From Palsa-883 sp963847615 (GTDB taxonomy: Bacteria > Pseudomonadota > Alphaproteobacteria > Acetobacterales > Acetobacteraceae): a stretch of 64,000 nucleotides of DNA. Each line of letters opens with the position of its first letter. The first letter of the stretch is position 1. The notes below the pieces were generated by a model that was not told the origin of the DNA, made no database searches, and saw only the letters and a list, made by a program, of their open reading frames with translations. Positions 17,457-24,904 of this stretch are shown piece after piece. The DNA is taken from the NCBI GenBank assembly GCA_963847615.1, contig CAWKAN010000016.1, positions 372,001-436,000 of the forward strand, given 5' to 3'. A program made the translations under genes and the position numbers.

Positions 17457-17560
17457 GCAGGGCAGAAAAGCGTAGCGCGCTTCGGCCATATTTGAACGCC
17501 TCCGCAGAAAACCGCCGCTGCGACGCAAGCGGCGGAATGCGCTGCGCTTTTCCGCCCTAC
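17457..17560. repeat. REP-like palindrome, degenerate left arm
   Basis: The left arm 17457-17487 (GCAGGGCAGAAAAGCGTAGC...) is diverged. The right arm 17531-17560 (GGCGGAATGCGCTGCGCTTT...) is a consensus copy of the same 30-mer seen at 12849 and 19208. It lies 7 bp from the mutM stop codon. Confidence 0.8.
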
Positions 17561-17566
17561 ATCTGC

Positions 17567-18406
17567 CTATCGCTGCACACGCGCGCAGTAGAACGTGCTG
17601 CGGCCCGATTGCACGATGCGCTTGATCCCCTGGCACACCGGCTTGCCCGGGCAGCGCTCGCAGGGCTCGCCCTCGTGGCCATAGACCTTCCAGGCGTGCT
17701 GGAAGTAGCCCAGCTCGCCGTTCGTCTGGACATAGTCGCGCAGGCTGGACCCGCCGGCGGCGATCGCCTCGCTCAGCGTGTCCTTGATCGCCGGCACCAG
17801 CCGCGCCGCCCGTGCGCCGGGGATGGTGTGCGCCGAGCGCAGCGGGCTGATGCCGGCGCGGAACAGCGCCTCGCAGACATAGATGTTGCCCAGCCCGGCG
17901 ACGATCTTCTGGTCCAGCAGCGCCGCCTTGATCGGCGTGCGCTTGCCGGCGAGCGCCGCCGACAGCCCGGCGGCGGTGAACGCCGCGTCCAGCGGCTCCG
18001 GTCCCAGCCCGGCCAGCAGCCGGTGCGCGTCCTCCCGCGCGGTCGGCACCAGATCGACCGAGCCGAAGCGGCGCGGATCGACGAAGCCGACGCGCCAGCC
18101 CGCGTCGGTTTCCAGCACCAGGTGCTCGTGCGGCGTCACCTCGTTGCGCCCGGCCCGCTCGATCAGCATGCGCCCCGACATCCCCAGATGCAGCAGCACG
18201 CTGTCCCCGCCATCGAGGCGCATCAGGATGTATTTGCCGCGCCGGCGGAACCCCAGCACCCGCGCCCCGGTCAGCCGGCGGGCAAGATGGGGCGGCAGCG
18301 GCCAGCGCAGGTCGGGCCGATGCGCCACGGCGCGCACGATCCGGTGGCCTTCGAGCCGTGCCCGCAGGCCGCGCATCACCGTCTCGACTTCGGGGAGTTC
18401 CGGCAT
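17567..18406 (-). CDS. mutM: Formamidopyrimidine-DNA glycosylase (Fpg)
   Basis: A 279-residue Fpg that removes 8-oxoguanine and nicks abasic sites. The N-terminal MPELPEVET gives the catalytic Pro and Glu, RRGKYILM the lysine (Lys58), LLHLGMSGRM and FVDPRRFG the DNA-contact loops, and GIGNIY-like GLGNIYVCEALFRAGI the H2TH segment. The C-terminal zinc finger starts normally (CERC) but ends FYCARVQR, with Val where the usual fourth Cys of C-x2-C stands; an extra Cys occurs earlier (KPVCQG). It diverges from ubiE with only 29 bp between, an arrangement common in alphaproteobacteria. Confidence 0.95.
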   Translation of the reverse strand: MPELPEVETVMRGLRARLEGHRIVRAVAHRPDLRWPLPPHLARRLTGARVLGFRRRGKYILMRLDGGDSVLLHLGMSGRMLIERAGRNEVTPHEHLVLETDAGWRVGFVDPRRFGSVDLVPTAREDAHRLLAGLGPEPLDAAFTAAGLSAALAGKRTPIKAALLDQKIVAGLGNIYVCEALFRAGISPLRSAHTIPGARAARLVPAIKDTLSEAIAAGGSSLRDYVQTNGELGYFQHAWKVYGHEGEPCERCPGKPVCQGIKRIVQSGRSTFYCARVQR

Positions 18407-18435
18407 GGGTGGCAGTCAGGCTATACTCGCGTCCC

Positions 18436-19184
18436 ATGAGCGACAACCTCGCCACCACCGACTTCGGCTTCCGCCAGGTGCCCCGCACGGACAAGGCCGG
18501 CATGGTGCGCGCGGTGTTCGACAGCGTGGCGCCGCGCTACGACCTGATGAACGACCTGATGTCGCTCGGCGTGCACCGGGTGTGGAAGCGCATCCTGTTG
18601 ACCGCGCTCGATCCGCGGCCGGCGCGCCGGCTGCTCGACCTCGCCGGCGGCACCGGCGACATCAGCTTCGGCTGGCTGCGCCTGGGCGGCGGGGCCGGTG
18701 GTGCTCAGCGACATCAACCCCGCCATGCTCGCGGTCGCGCGCGACCGGGCGCTGGATCACGGCATCGTCGCGGGGCTGGAGTTCCTGGTCGCCGACGCCG
18801 AGCGCCTGCCGCTGCCGGACGGCAGTTTCGATCGCGTCTCGATCGCCTTCGGGCTGCGCAACTGCACCGACAAGGACGCGGTGCTGCGCGAGGCGCGGCG
18901 CGTGCTGAAGCCGGGCGGCCGGTTCTTCTGCCTGGAGTTCAGCCGGGTGCAGGTCGCCGCGCTGCTGCCGGTCTACGACGCCTGGTCGTTCCGCGTGCTG
19001 CCGCGGCTGGGCCAGCTCATCGCCAAGGACGCCGACAGCTACCAGTACCTCGCCGAAAGCATCCGCACCTTCCCCGACCAGGAACGCCTGGCCGGGATGC
19101 TGCGCGCAGGCCGGCTTCGCGCGGATCGACGTGCGCAACCTGTCCGGCGGCATCGCCGCGATCCATTCCGGCTGGCGGCTATGA
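18436..19184 (+). CDS. ubiE: UbiE ubiquinone/menaquinone C-methyltransferase (two apparent +1 frameshifts)
   Basis: SAM-dependent C-methyltransferase of ubiquinone biosynthesis, intended length about 248 residues. Seen are DSVAPRYDLMNDLMSLGVHRVWKR, the SAM motif LLDLAGGTGDISF, DINPAMLAVAR, and the UbiE signatures FGLRNCTDKDAVLREARRVLKPGG and KDADSYQYLAESIRTFPDQ. One extra base near 18701 (GGC CGG TGG) and another near 19108 break the frame. The last frame gives GFARIDVRNLSGGIAAIHSGWRL and stops at 19184. Usually ubiB follows; here a REP palindrome and coaBC come next. Confidence 0.9.
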
Positions 19185-19207
19185 TCCACGTTGCTCCGCC
19201 GATGAGC

Positions 19208-19277
19208 GTAGGGCGGAAAAGCGCAGCGCATTCCGCCATGCCGCGTTGGCGGAATGCGCTGCGCTATTCCGCCCTAC
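19208..19277. repeat. REP-like palindrome, compact form
   Basis: Perfect 30-bp arms with one mismatch (19208-19237 and 19248-19277) around a 10-bp loop. The arm begins GTAGGGCGGAAAAGCGCAGC. It occupies the ubiE-coaBC gap. Confidence 0.9.
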
Positions 19278-19308
19278 ACCGTCGTGAAGCCAACCAGGCG
19301 GGCACAGC

Positions 19309-20514
19309 ATGACCTCCCTCGCCGGCAAGCGCGTGCTGCTGATCGTCCCCGGCGGCATCGCGGCGTTCAAGATGCCCGAGCTGATCCGCCTGCTGCGCGG
19401 GCGCGACTGCGCCGTCAGCTGCGTGCTGACGCGCGCCGGCGCGCAGTTCGTCACGCCGCTGACCCTGCAGGCCCTGACGGAATCAAAGGTCTACAGCGAC
19501 CTGTTCTCGCTGACCGACGAGAACGAGATGGGCCACATCCAGCTCTCGCGCAGCGCCGACCTCGTCGTCGTCGCCCCCGCCACCGCCAACATCCTGGCGA
19601 AAATGGCCGCCGGGATCGCCGACGACCTGGCAACCACGCTGCTGCTGGCCACCGACAAGCCGGTGCTGGCGGCGCCGGCGATGAACGTGCGCATGTGGCT
19701 GCACGCGGCGACCCAGGCCAACATGGCGCTGCTGGCCGCGCGCGGCGTGCTGGTGGTCGGCCCGGACGACGGCGCGATGGCCTGCAACGAATTCGGCCCC
19801 GGCCGGATGGCCGAACCGCAAGCCATCGTCGCGGCGATCGAGGCGCTGCTCGTCCCCGCCCGCCCGCTCGCGGGCAAGCACGCGCTGGTCACCAGCGGCC
19901 CGACGCACGAGCCGATCGATCCGGTGCGCTACCTCGCCAACCGCTCCTCCGGCCGGCAGGGCCACGCGATCGCCGCCGCGCTCGCCGCCTTGGGCGCGCG
20001 GGTGACGCTGGTCAGCGGCCCGGTCGGCGTGCCCGATCCGCCCGGCGTGACGGTGCGCCACATCGAAACGGCGCAGCAGATGCTGGCCGCCTGCCAGGCC
20101 GCGCTGCCCGCCGAGATCGCGGTCTGCGCCGCCGCGGTGGCCGACTGGCGGGTGGCCAGCGCCGCCGCCGGCAAGATCAAGAAAGTCCCCGGCGCCGCGC
20201 CGCCGGCGCTGCAACTGGTGCCCAACCCCGACATCCTCGCCACCCTCGCGGCGCCCGGACCGCGCCGGCCGCGCCTGGTGGTCGGCTTCGCCGCCGAGAC
20301 CGACGACCTGCTGGCCAACGCCCAGGCCAAGCGCGCGCGCAAGGGCTGCGACTGGATCGTGGCGAACGACGTCTCGCCGGAGACCGGCATCATGGGCGGG
20401 ACGGAGAACGCGGTGCACCTGATCACCGCCGAGGGGATGGAGGACTGGCCGCGCCTGGCGAAACACGCGGTGGCCCAGCGGCTGGCCGCGCGCATCGCCG
20501 CCGCGCTGGAATGA
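19309..20514 (+). CDS. coaBC: Bifunctional phosphopantothenoylcysteine decarboxylase/phosphopantothenate-cysteine ligase
   Basis: A 401-residue fused CoaBC for coenzyme A synthesis. The N-terminal flavoprotein CoaC half (1 to about 185) has the phosphate-binding GGIAAFK, active-site His in EMGHIQLS, and PAMN at 123-126, then ACNEFGPGRMAEP with the substrate-flap cysteine. The CoaB half has LVTSGPTHEPIDPVRYLANRSSG, the CTP-site CAAAVADWR, KIKK, and GFAAETDDL. The frame is intact. Its stop overlaps the start of the acetyltransferase gene (ATGA at 20511-20514), so the two are translationally coupled. It is followed by dut, the usual order in alphaproteobacteria. Confidence 0.95.
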   Translation: MTSLAGKRVLLIVPGGIAAFKMPELIRLLRGRDCAVSCVLTRAGAQFVTPLTLQALTESKVYSDLFSLTDENEMGHIQLSRSADLVVVAPATANILAKMAAGIADDLATTLLLATDKPVLAAPAMNVRMWLHAATQANMALLAARGVLVVGPDDGAMACNEFGPGRMAEPQAIVAAIEALLVPARPLAGKHALVTSGPTHEPIDPVRYLANRSSGRQGHAIAAALAALGARVTLVSGPVGVPDPPGVTVRHIETAQQMLAACQAALPAEIAVCAAAVADWRVASAAAGKIKKVPGAAPPALQLVPNPDILATLAAPGPRRPRLVVGFAAETDDLLANAQAKRARKGCDWIVANDVSPETGIMGGTENAVHLITAEGMEDWPRLAKHAVAQRLAARIAAALE

Positions 20515-21026
20515 GCGCCGCCGCGCCCTGGACCATCCGTCCGCTGACCGCGGCCGACCTGCCCGCGTTCCGCGCCGTGCGGCTCGACGCGCTGCGGCTG
20601 CATCCGCGCGCCTATGCCGCCGCCTACGAGGAGGAGATCGCCGACAGCCTGGACGACTTCGCCGCGCGCTGGCCGGTCGCCCCCGGGGTGATGCTCGGCG
20701 GCTTCCTCGCCGATCGCCTGGTCGGCATCACCGGCTTGCAGGTGGTGCCCCGGGTCAAGGAGCGGCACAAGGGGTTCATCTACACCGTCTATGTCGATCG
20801 GGCGGTCCGCGGCCAGGGGCTGGCGGCCGGGCTGGTCGCGGCGGCGATCGCCGCGGCGCGCCGGGCGGGCGTGCGCTTCGTCTGGCTCACCGTCACGCTC
20901 GGCAACGACGACGCGCAGCGGCTCTATGAACGGTTGGGGTTTCGCACCTTCGCCACCCAGCCGCGCGGCCTGTTGGTGGACGGCGAATTCCTCGACGAGG
21001 CGCTGATGCTGCTGGACCTGGACTGA
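20511..21026 (+). CDS. GNAT-family N-acetyltransferase
   Basis: A 171-residue GCN5-related acetyltransferase. The acetyl-CoA-binding motif A is VRGQGLAAGLVAAAIAAARRAG (with the R/Q-x-x-G-x-A/G pyrophosphate loop), preceded by beta-strand IYTVYVDRA and followed by VTLGNDDAQRLYERLGF, the motif B segment typical of protein- and amino-acid acetylases. The start overlaps the coaBC stop by four bases (ATGA), which fixes the start and implies co-expression. It is inserted between coaBC and dut, a position where it has no known pathway role. The substrate is unknown. Confidence 0.9.
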   Translation: MSAAAPWTIRPLTAADLPAFRAVRLDALRLHPRAYAAAYEEEIADSLDDFAARWPVAPGVMLGGFLADRLVGITGLQVVPRVKERHKGFIYTVYVDRAVRGQGLAAGLVAAAIAAARRAGVRFVWLTVTLGNDDAQRLYERLGFRTFATQPRGLLVDGEFLDEALMLLDLD

Positions 21027-21055
21027 TCCGGGCCGGGACAGATCAAGGAGGACGC

Positions 21056-21508
21056 ATGGACGTGACGATCCAGGTGCGGCGCCTGCCGCACGGCGCGGGG
21101 CTGGCGTTGCCCGGCTATGCCACGCCGGGCGCCGCCGGCATGGACCTGCTGGCCGCCGTCGCCGCCCCGGTCAGCATCGCTCCTGGCCAGCGCGCGCTGA
21201 TCCCGACCGGGCTCGCCATCGCCTTGCCGGCGGGGTTCGAGCTGCAGGTGCGCCCGCGCTCGGGCCTGGCGTTGCGCAACGGCATCGTGCTGGCGAACAG
21301 CCCCGGCACGATCGACGAGGACTACCGCGGCGAGGTGCAGGTGATCGTGCTGAACGCCGGCGAGGCGCCGTTCACCGTCGAGCGCGGCATGCGCATCGCC
21401 CAGGCGGTGGTGGCGCCGGTGGTGCGGGCCGCCTGGCAAGAGGTGGACCGCCTGGACGACACGACGCGCAGCACCGGCGGCTTCGGCAGCACCGGCACCC
21501 ACGCCTGA
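21056..21508 (+). CDS. dut: dUTP pyrophosphatase
   Basis: A 150-residue trimeric dUTPase, hydrolysing dUTP to dUMP to keep uracil out of DNA. All five family motifs are present: AGMDLLA, RPRSGLALR, NSPGTIDEDYRGE, the ERGMRIAQAVV strand, and the C-terminal arm RSTGGFGSTG. AAGGAGGA stands just before the ATG. It is the last gene of the coaBC cluster. Fifteen bases after its stop the left end of a putative transposable element begins. Confidence 0.97.
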   Translation: MDVTIQVRRLPHGAGLALPGYATPGAAGMDLLAAVAAPVSIAPGQRALIPTGLAIALPAGFELQVRPRSGLALRNGIVLANSPGTIDEDYRGEVQVIVLNAGEAPFTVERGMRIAQAVVAPVVRAAWQEVDRLDDTTRSTGGFGSTGTHA

Positions 21509-21665
21509 CCCGGGCTGCCGCCGGTGGTGTCTCAGTTTGACCTTGACGCGCACAGCGCTAGGAAATATAACCCACAAGCCGACGCCGGCCATGCGCCCGA
21601 CGCGAGCCTGTTGCGTCGTTTCAAGGGGACTTGGAAAGTGGCTAGAGGTGTGCCACGTTCTGCCC

Positions 21666-21914
21666 ATGCAAGACCGGTCAAGCAAGCGCCCGCGTGATCC
21701 AAACCAACTCGCGAAGCTCATCGTAGAGATCGCGGCTGGCAACGTAACCGACCTAGAGCGAGGGCCGGCAAAGGACCCGGCTGCCGTCAGCCTGGGCAGG
21801 CGAGGCGGCCTAAAGGGCGGCGTGGCACGCGCGACCGCCTTGAGCAGCGAGCGGCGTAGCGCGATAGCCCAGAAAGCCGCCAAGGCGCGCTGGAAAGCGA
21901 GCAAAGATGAGTGA
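21666..21914 (+). CDS. Small basic protein (GRRGGLKGG family), unknown function
   Basis: An 82-residue, strongly basic protein: RPRDPNQLAKLIVEIAAGNV near the start, then DPAAVSLGRRGGLKGGVARA (roughly 40-60) and a Lys/Arg/Ala-rich end, IAQKAAKARWKASKDE. The GRRGGLKGG...ARAxxL...IAxKAAxARW pattern is shared by a widespread uncharacterised small-protein group that I recall near mobile genes; nucleic-acid binding is a reasonable guess from charge alone. Its last 8 bases overlap the start of the SDH proteinase gene (ATGAGTGA), so the pair is translationally coupled. It is the first gene inside the putative element. Confidence 0.7.
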   Translation: MQDRSSKRPRDPNQLAKLIVEIAAGNVTDLERGPAKDPAAVSLGRRGGLKGGVARATALSSERRSAIAQKAAKARWKASKDE

Positions 21915-22920
21915 CCACGATGCCGCGCCCGCTGAGATAGATATGTCTATGGGCGCGGCTGCCCATTATGATGCCGATGTGTTCTTTTACTCCGGCGAGA
22001 TCGATCATGACGGGTACGGGAAACTCGTCTCTGCGGTGACTGACGCGAAAGCGAGAAAGAACGTCCTACTCATTCTCGTGACGAATGGCGGATCAGCGAA
22101 TGCAGCATATCAGATAGCTAGGTTCTTACAAAAGACTTACGATGGAGGAGTGTTCAAGCTGTGCATACCTAGCTATTGCAAGAGCGCCGGCACGCTTATC
22201 GCCCTGGGCGCCGAAGAATTGCTTATGGACACGTTCTCTGAACTCGGCCCGCTTGATGTTCAATTGCTAAAACAAGATGAAATAGGAACACGTAGATCAG
22301 GATTGCTCTCGCGATCCACGTTTGAGGCATTGGAAGCTGCTTCCTTCGGCTTGTTTGAGCACTTGATGTTAGAAATTAAACGCCGAAGTTCTGATTTGAT
22401 CAGCTTTAGGCTCGCCGCCGAGATAGGCTCTAATATGGTTGGCGATCTAATGGCACCTGTTTTTGGACAAATTAGCCCAGATGTCGTTGGGAGTGACTGG
22501 CGCGATCTGCAAGTAGCGTTGCACTATGGGGTTCGGCTTGCTGGCCATTATGAAAATGCTTCAGTCGAGACGGTCCAACATCTTGTAGAGAACTACCCGA
22601 CTCATGACTTCATAATCGACAATGAAGAAGCCGACAAGATGTTCGTGGATGTGAATCTTCCTTCGGAACACATCTACAATATCATGAGGCTAATGCTTGA
22701 AATACATGGGGATTCTGCCTATAATGAAGACCCTGAAGGCATCGTCATGGCTCTGACCAAGCCATCGGCAGCCACCACAAACGCAGAGGATGACGCAGAT
22801 GAACAAGACGCACGCACCTCCGCCGCAGGCGCCGGAGAACATCCAGCCCAATCGGCCGGGATGGATGACAATAGGGAAGGCGATCGGCCAAGCCCTACGG
22901 AACCGTCGGGATCAACATAA
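21907..22920 (+). CDS. SDH-type Clp-fold serine proteinase
   Basis: A 337-residue protein matching the 'serine dehydrogenase proteinase' (SDH_sah) group of the Clp/SppA crotonase fold. Key residues are the oxyanion-type GGSANAAYQIARFLQ (from 61), the nucleophile in SYCKSAGT (Ser93), and SELGPLDVQL (111-120), the SppA/Clp-like segment that normally follows. No signal peptide or transmembrane segment is seen, so it is probably cytoplasmic, unlike SppA. The last 50 residues are a charged disordered tail. Base use is markedly less GC-rich than the chromosome around it. Coupled to the basic protein upstream. Target and trigger unknown. Confidence 0.8.
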   Translation: MSDHDAAPAEIDMSMGAAAHYDADVFFYSGEIDHDGYGKLVSAVTDAKARKNVLLILVTNGGSANAAYQIARFLQKTYDGGVFKLCIPSYCKSAGTLIALGAEELLMDTFSELGPLDVQLLKQDEIGTRRSGLLSRSTFEALEAASFGLFEHLMLEIKRRSSDLISFRLAAEIGSNMVGDLMAPVFGQISPDVVGSDWRDLQVALHYGVRLAGHYENASVETVQHLVENYPTHDFIIDNEEADKMFVDVNLPSEHIYNIMRLMLEIHGDSAYNEDPEGIVMALTKPSAATTNAEDDADEQDARTSAAGAGEHPAQSAGMDDNREGDRPSPTEPSGST

Positions 22921-22999
22921 CCGACCTCCGAATTACATTCCTCCTTCCAGGCACCCGCGAGTCACCTCTCCTCTGAAAGTGGGCCAACGCTCAGGCTGA
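22799..22999 (+). CDS. Possible short overlapping ORF
   Basis: A 66-codon frame begins inside the 3' end of the proteinase gene, in a different frame, behind GAGGATGACGCAG. The peptide (MNKTHAPPPQAPENIQPNRP..., then MTIGKAIGQALRNRRDQ) has a plausible basic composition but no family I recognise. It could equally be a shadow of the low-complexity tail. Confidence 0.2.
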   Translation: MNKTHAPPPQAPENIQPNRPGWMTIGKAIGQALRNRRDQHNRPPNYIPPSRHPRVTSPLKVGQRSG

Positions 23000-23049
23000 A
23001 ACTGATTCTATGCTTGACTGCTAAAGCATGAGGGGGCATAGTCTCCCTC

Positions 23050-23907
23050 ATGAACAAGCTCCCCAGCGCGAAGCGCATCCAGATCATCAGTCTCCTGTGC
23101 GAGGGCATGAGCCTCCGGGCCATGACGCGCATCACCGGGGCCTCGATCAACACGGTGACGAAGCTGCTGGTCAATGCCGGGCAGGCTTGCTCCGACTACT
23201 AGGACAAGGCGTTCCGCAACCTGCCCTGCAAGCGAGTCCAGGTCGATGAGATTTGGAGCTTCGTCTACGCCAAGGCCAAGAACGTGAAGGCGGCCAAGGC
23301 TGCTCCGCCACAGGCTGGCGATATCTGGACGTGGACGGCGATCGACGCCGACACCAAGCTGATCCCGTCCTGGCTGGTCGGCTCGCGCGACGCCTATGCC
23401 GCTCAGGCCTTTGTCGGAGATTTGGCCGCCAGGCTCGCCAACCGGGTCCAGCTTACCAGCGATGGCCACAGCCCCTATTTGCAGGCGGTTGAAGAGTCCT
23501 TTGGCGCCGACATCGACTACGCCATGCTGGTGAAGGTCTACGGCGAGCCGGCTGGCGGCCTTGGGCGCTACAGCCCCGGCGAATGTGTCGGCGCCGAGAA
23601 GCGTCGTGTCGAAGGTCGGCCCGATCCCGCGCATATCTCGACCAGCTTTGCCGAGCGCAGCAACCTTACGATGCGGATGGGCAATCGGCGCTTCACCCGG
23701 CTGACCAACGCATTCAGCAAGAAGGCTGAGAACCACGCTCACATGGTTGCGCTGCACATGATGTATTACAACTTCGTCCGCATCCACGCGACGCTGCGTT
23801 GCACCCCTGCAATGGCGGCTGGCGTCACCACGAAGTTGTGGGAGCTTGCGGACGTGGTGAAAGTGCTGGAGGATTGGGAGACGCGACAGGGGGCAACAAA
23901 CCACTGA
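23050..23907 (+). pseudogene. IS1-like transposase, interrupted by an amber codon
   Basis: A 285-codon DDE transposase of the IS1-family type: N-terminal helix-turn-helix MNKLPSAKRIQIISLL...MTRITGASINTVTKLLV, then the catalytic core KRVQVDEIWSFVYAKAKNV, DIWTWTAIDADTKLIPSWLVGSRD, LTSDGHSPYLQAVE, and STSFAERSNLTMRMGNRRFTRLTNAFSKK. Codon 51 is TAG (23200-23202, after ACSDY), where homologues have Gln, a single C-to-T change. The remaining 234 codons are open and well conserved, so inactivation is recent, or the base is a sequencing error. It probably powered the element at 21523-24833. Confidence 0.88.
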
Positions 23908-24029
23908 GACGCCAAACCCGATGGAGGCGGGGCGCTTTCAGCCCTAGATAGATGCGAGCCAGCCAACGACAGCGCGACAAAAACCGCAAGCCAGCCGACA
24001 GCGAGCGCGACAGTCCCCAGCAGCGCAAG

Positions 24030-24731
24030 ATGAAGCCTCCTGCTTTCGTTCCCCCGGACCACACCGAGCATCCCGAGCGGAATAAGGACTGTCGCAAGGG
24101 CCGCAAGCGCGACTTCCTTGACTATCTGGGGTTCGGAATAAGTGTCGGTACTCTCATTTTCGTGGGGTGGTACACGCACCTGACGGGGCTGCTGGTCGCC
24201 GACAACGATAGGCTGGCTGAGAATAGCAACACACAGATCGAGGCCGATGCTCGGGCGTGGATTGCCCCTACGGGCGCGCATCTGAGGGGAGATATGATCG
24301 AGGGGCAGCCGATTGATGCGCTAGTGGATTTTTCGAATCCAGGTCGCACGCCGGCCCTTAATGTAGTCCACTTCGCTCACGGCGGAATCACTCTGCCAGT
24401 CAGCGCGGAAGAATTGGACACACAACTCAAGCTCGGGCCGCAAGTTCCATCGGCGATCGACGCTTGCGCCTCTGCGATACCCATAGACGGACGGCCTGTT
24501 ATTTATCCAGCCACCGTCCAACATCAGGCTGCCGCCATTGACAAAAATTTCGTTGTTGATGATGCGATTATTAACCGAAAGCGAGTGTTCTTTATCCATG
24601 GATGTTTTGGTTATGAGACCATGGGAAAGGTTCACTACAGCCGGTATTGCTTTTGGCTTAGCATGGACCCCGATCCCATCACAGGGAAACCAGTTTTCCG
24701 CCCGTGCATAGTTGGGAACCGAGCAGACTAG
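24030..24731 (+). CDS. Single-pass membrane protein, unknown function
   Basis: About 233 residues. A short Pro/Lys/Arg-rich N-terminus (HTEHPERNKDCRKGRKRDF) precedes one transmembrane helix, LDYLGFGISVGTLIFVGWYT, and then a soluble domain containing the QIEADARAWIAPTGA motif frequently seen in bacterial membrane hypotheticals, followed by VDFSNPGRTPALNV and a beta-rich C-terminus. By the positive-inside rule the C-terminal domain is outside the cytoplasm. The start is uncertain (23952 is also in frame; neither has a good Shine-Dalgarno). It lies between the transposase and the right end of the element and is probably cargo. No function can be assigned. Confidence 0.55.
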   Translation: MKPPAFVPPDHTEHPERNKDCRKGRKRDFLDYLGFGISVGTLIFVGWYTHLTGLLVADNDRLAENSNTQIEADARAWIAPTGAHLRGDMIEGQPIDALVDFSNPGRTPALNVVHFAHGGITLPVSAEELDTQLKLGPQVPSAIDACASAIPIDGRPVIYPATVQHQAAAIDKNFVVDDAIINRKRVFFIHGCFGYETMGKVHYSRYCFWLSMDPDPITGKPVFRPCIVGNRAD

Positions 24732-24904
24732 ACATAGCACACAAGCGGCGGCGATAACGAATGGGCGCACCAGAGGTGCTCCGCGCCTCGATAGGCTTGT
24801 TTTCCGTATCATTTTTGATACTGAGACACTACCCGTCCGCCATGGCCGTAGCTCGTCCGAGCGGATCGGATTATGCTGCGAGGCGAACCGGACCGGAGGC
24901 GACG

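Larger units (their letters stand above)
21523..24833. mobile_element. Putative composite IS1-like element with passenger genes
   Basis: The ends are inverted: GGTGGTGTCTCAGT at 21523-21536 and, on the minus strand, GGTAGTGTCTCAGT at 24833-24820 (13 of 14 match). Flanks are CTGCCGCC and CGTCCGCC, a 6-of-8 match that could be a decayed target duplication. The interior is visibly lower in GC than both sides and carries a small basic protein gene, an SDH-type proteinase, an IS1-like transposase pseudogene and a membrane protein gene. A partial end-like motif (CACTGAGACG) also follows the transposase at about 23904. Boundaries are inferred from these repeats. Confidence 0.6.

Noticed and set aside
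23766..24281. Minus-strand frame with two hydrophobic stretches opposite the membrane-protein gene
   Set aside because: It overlaps the transposase 3' end and the plus-strand gene, has no start context, and the plus-strand reading has a better motif (QIEADARAWIAPTGA). Not fully excluded.
21523..24833. Prophage remnant
   Set aside because: There are no integrase, capsid, terminase or lysis genes. The IS1-like transposase and inverted ends explain the island better.
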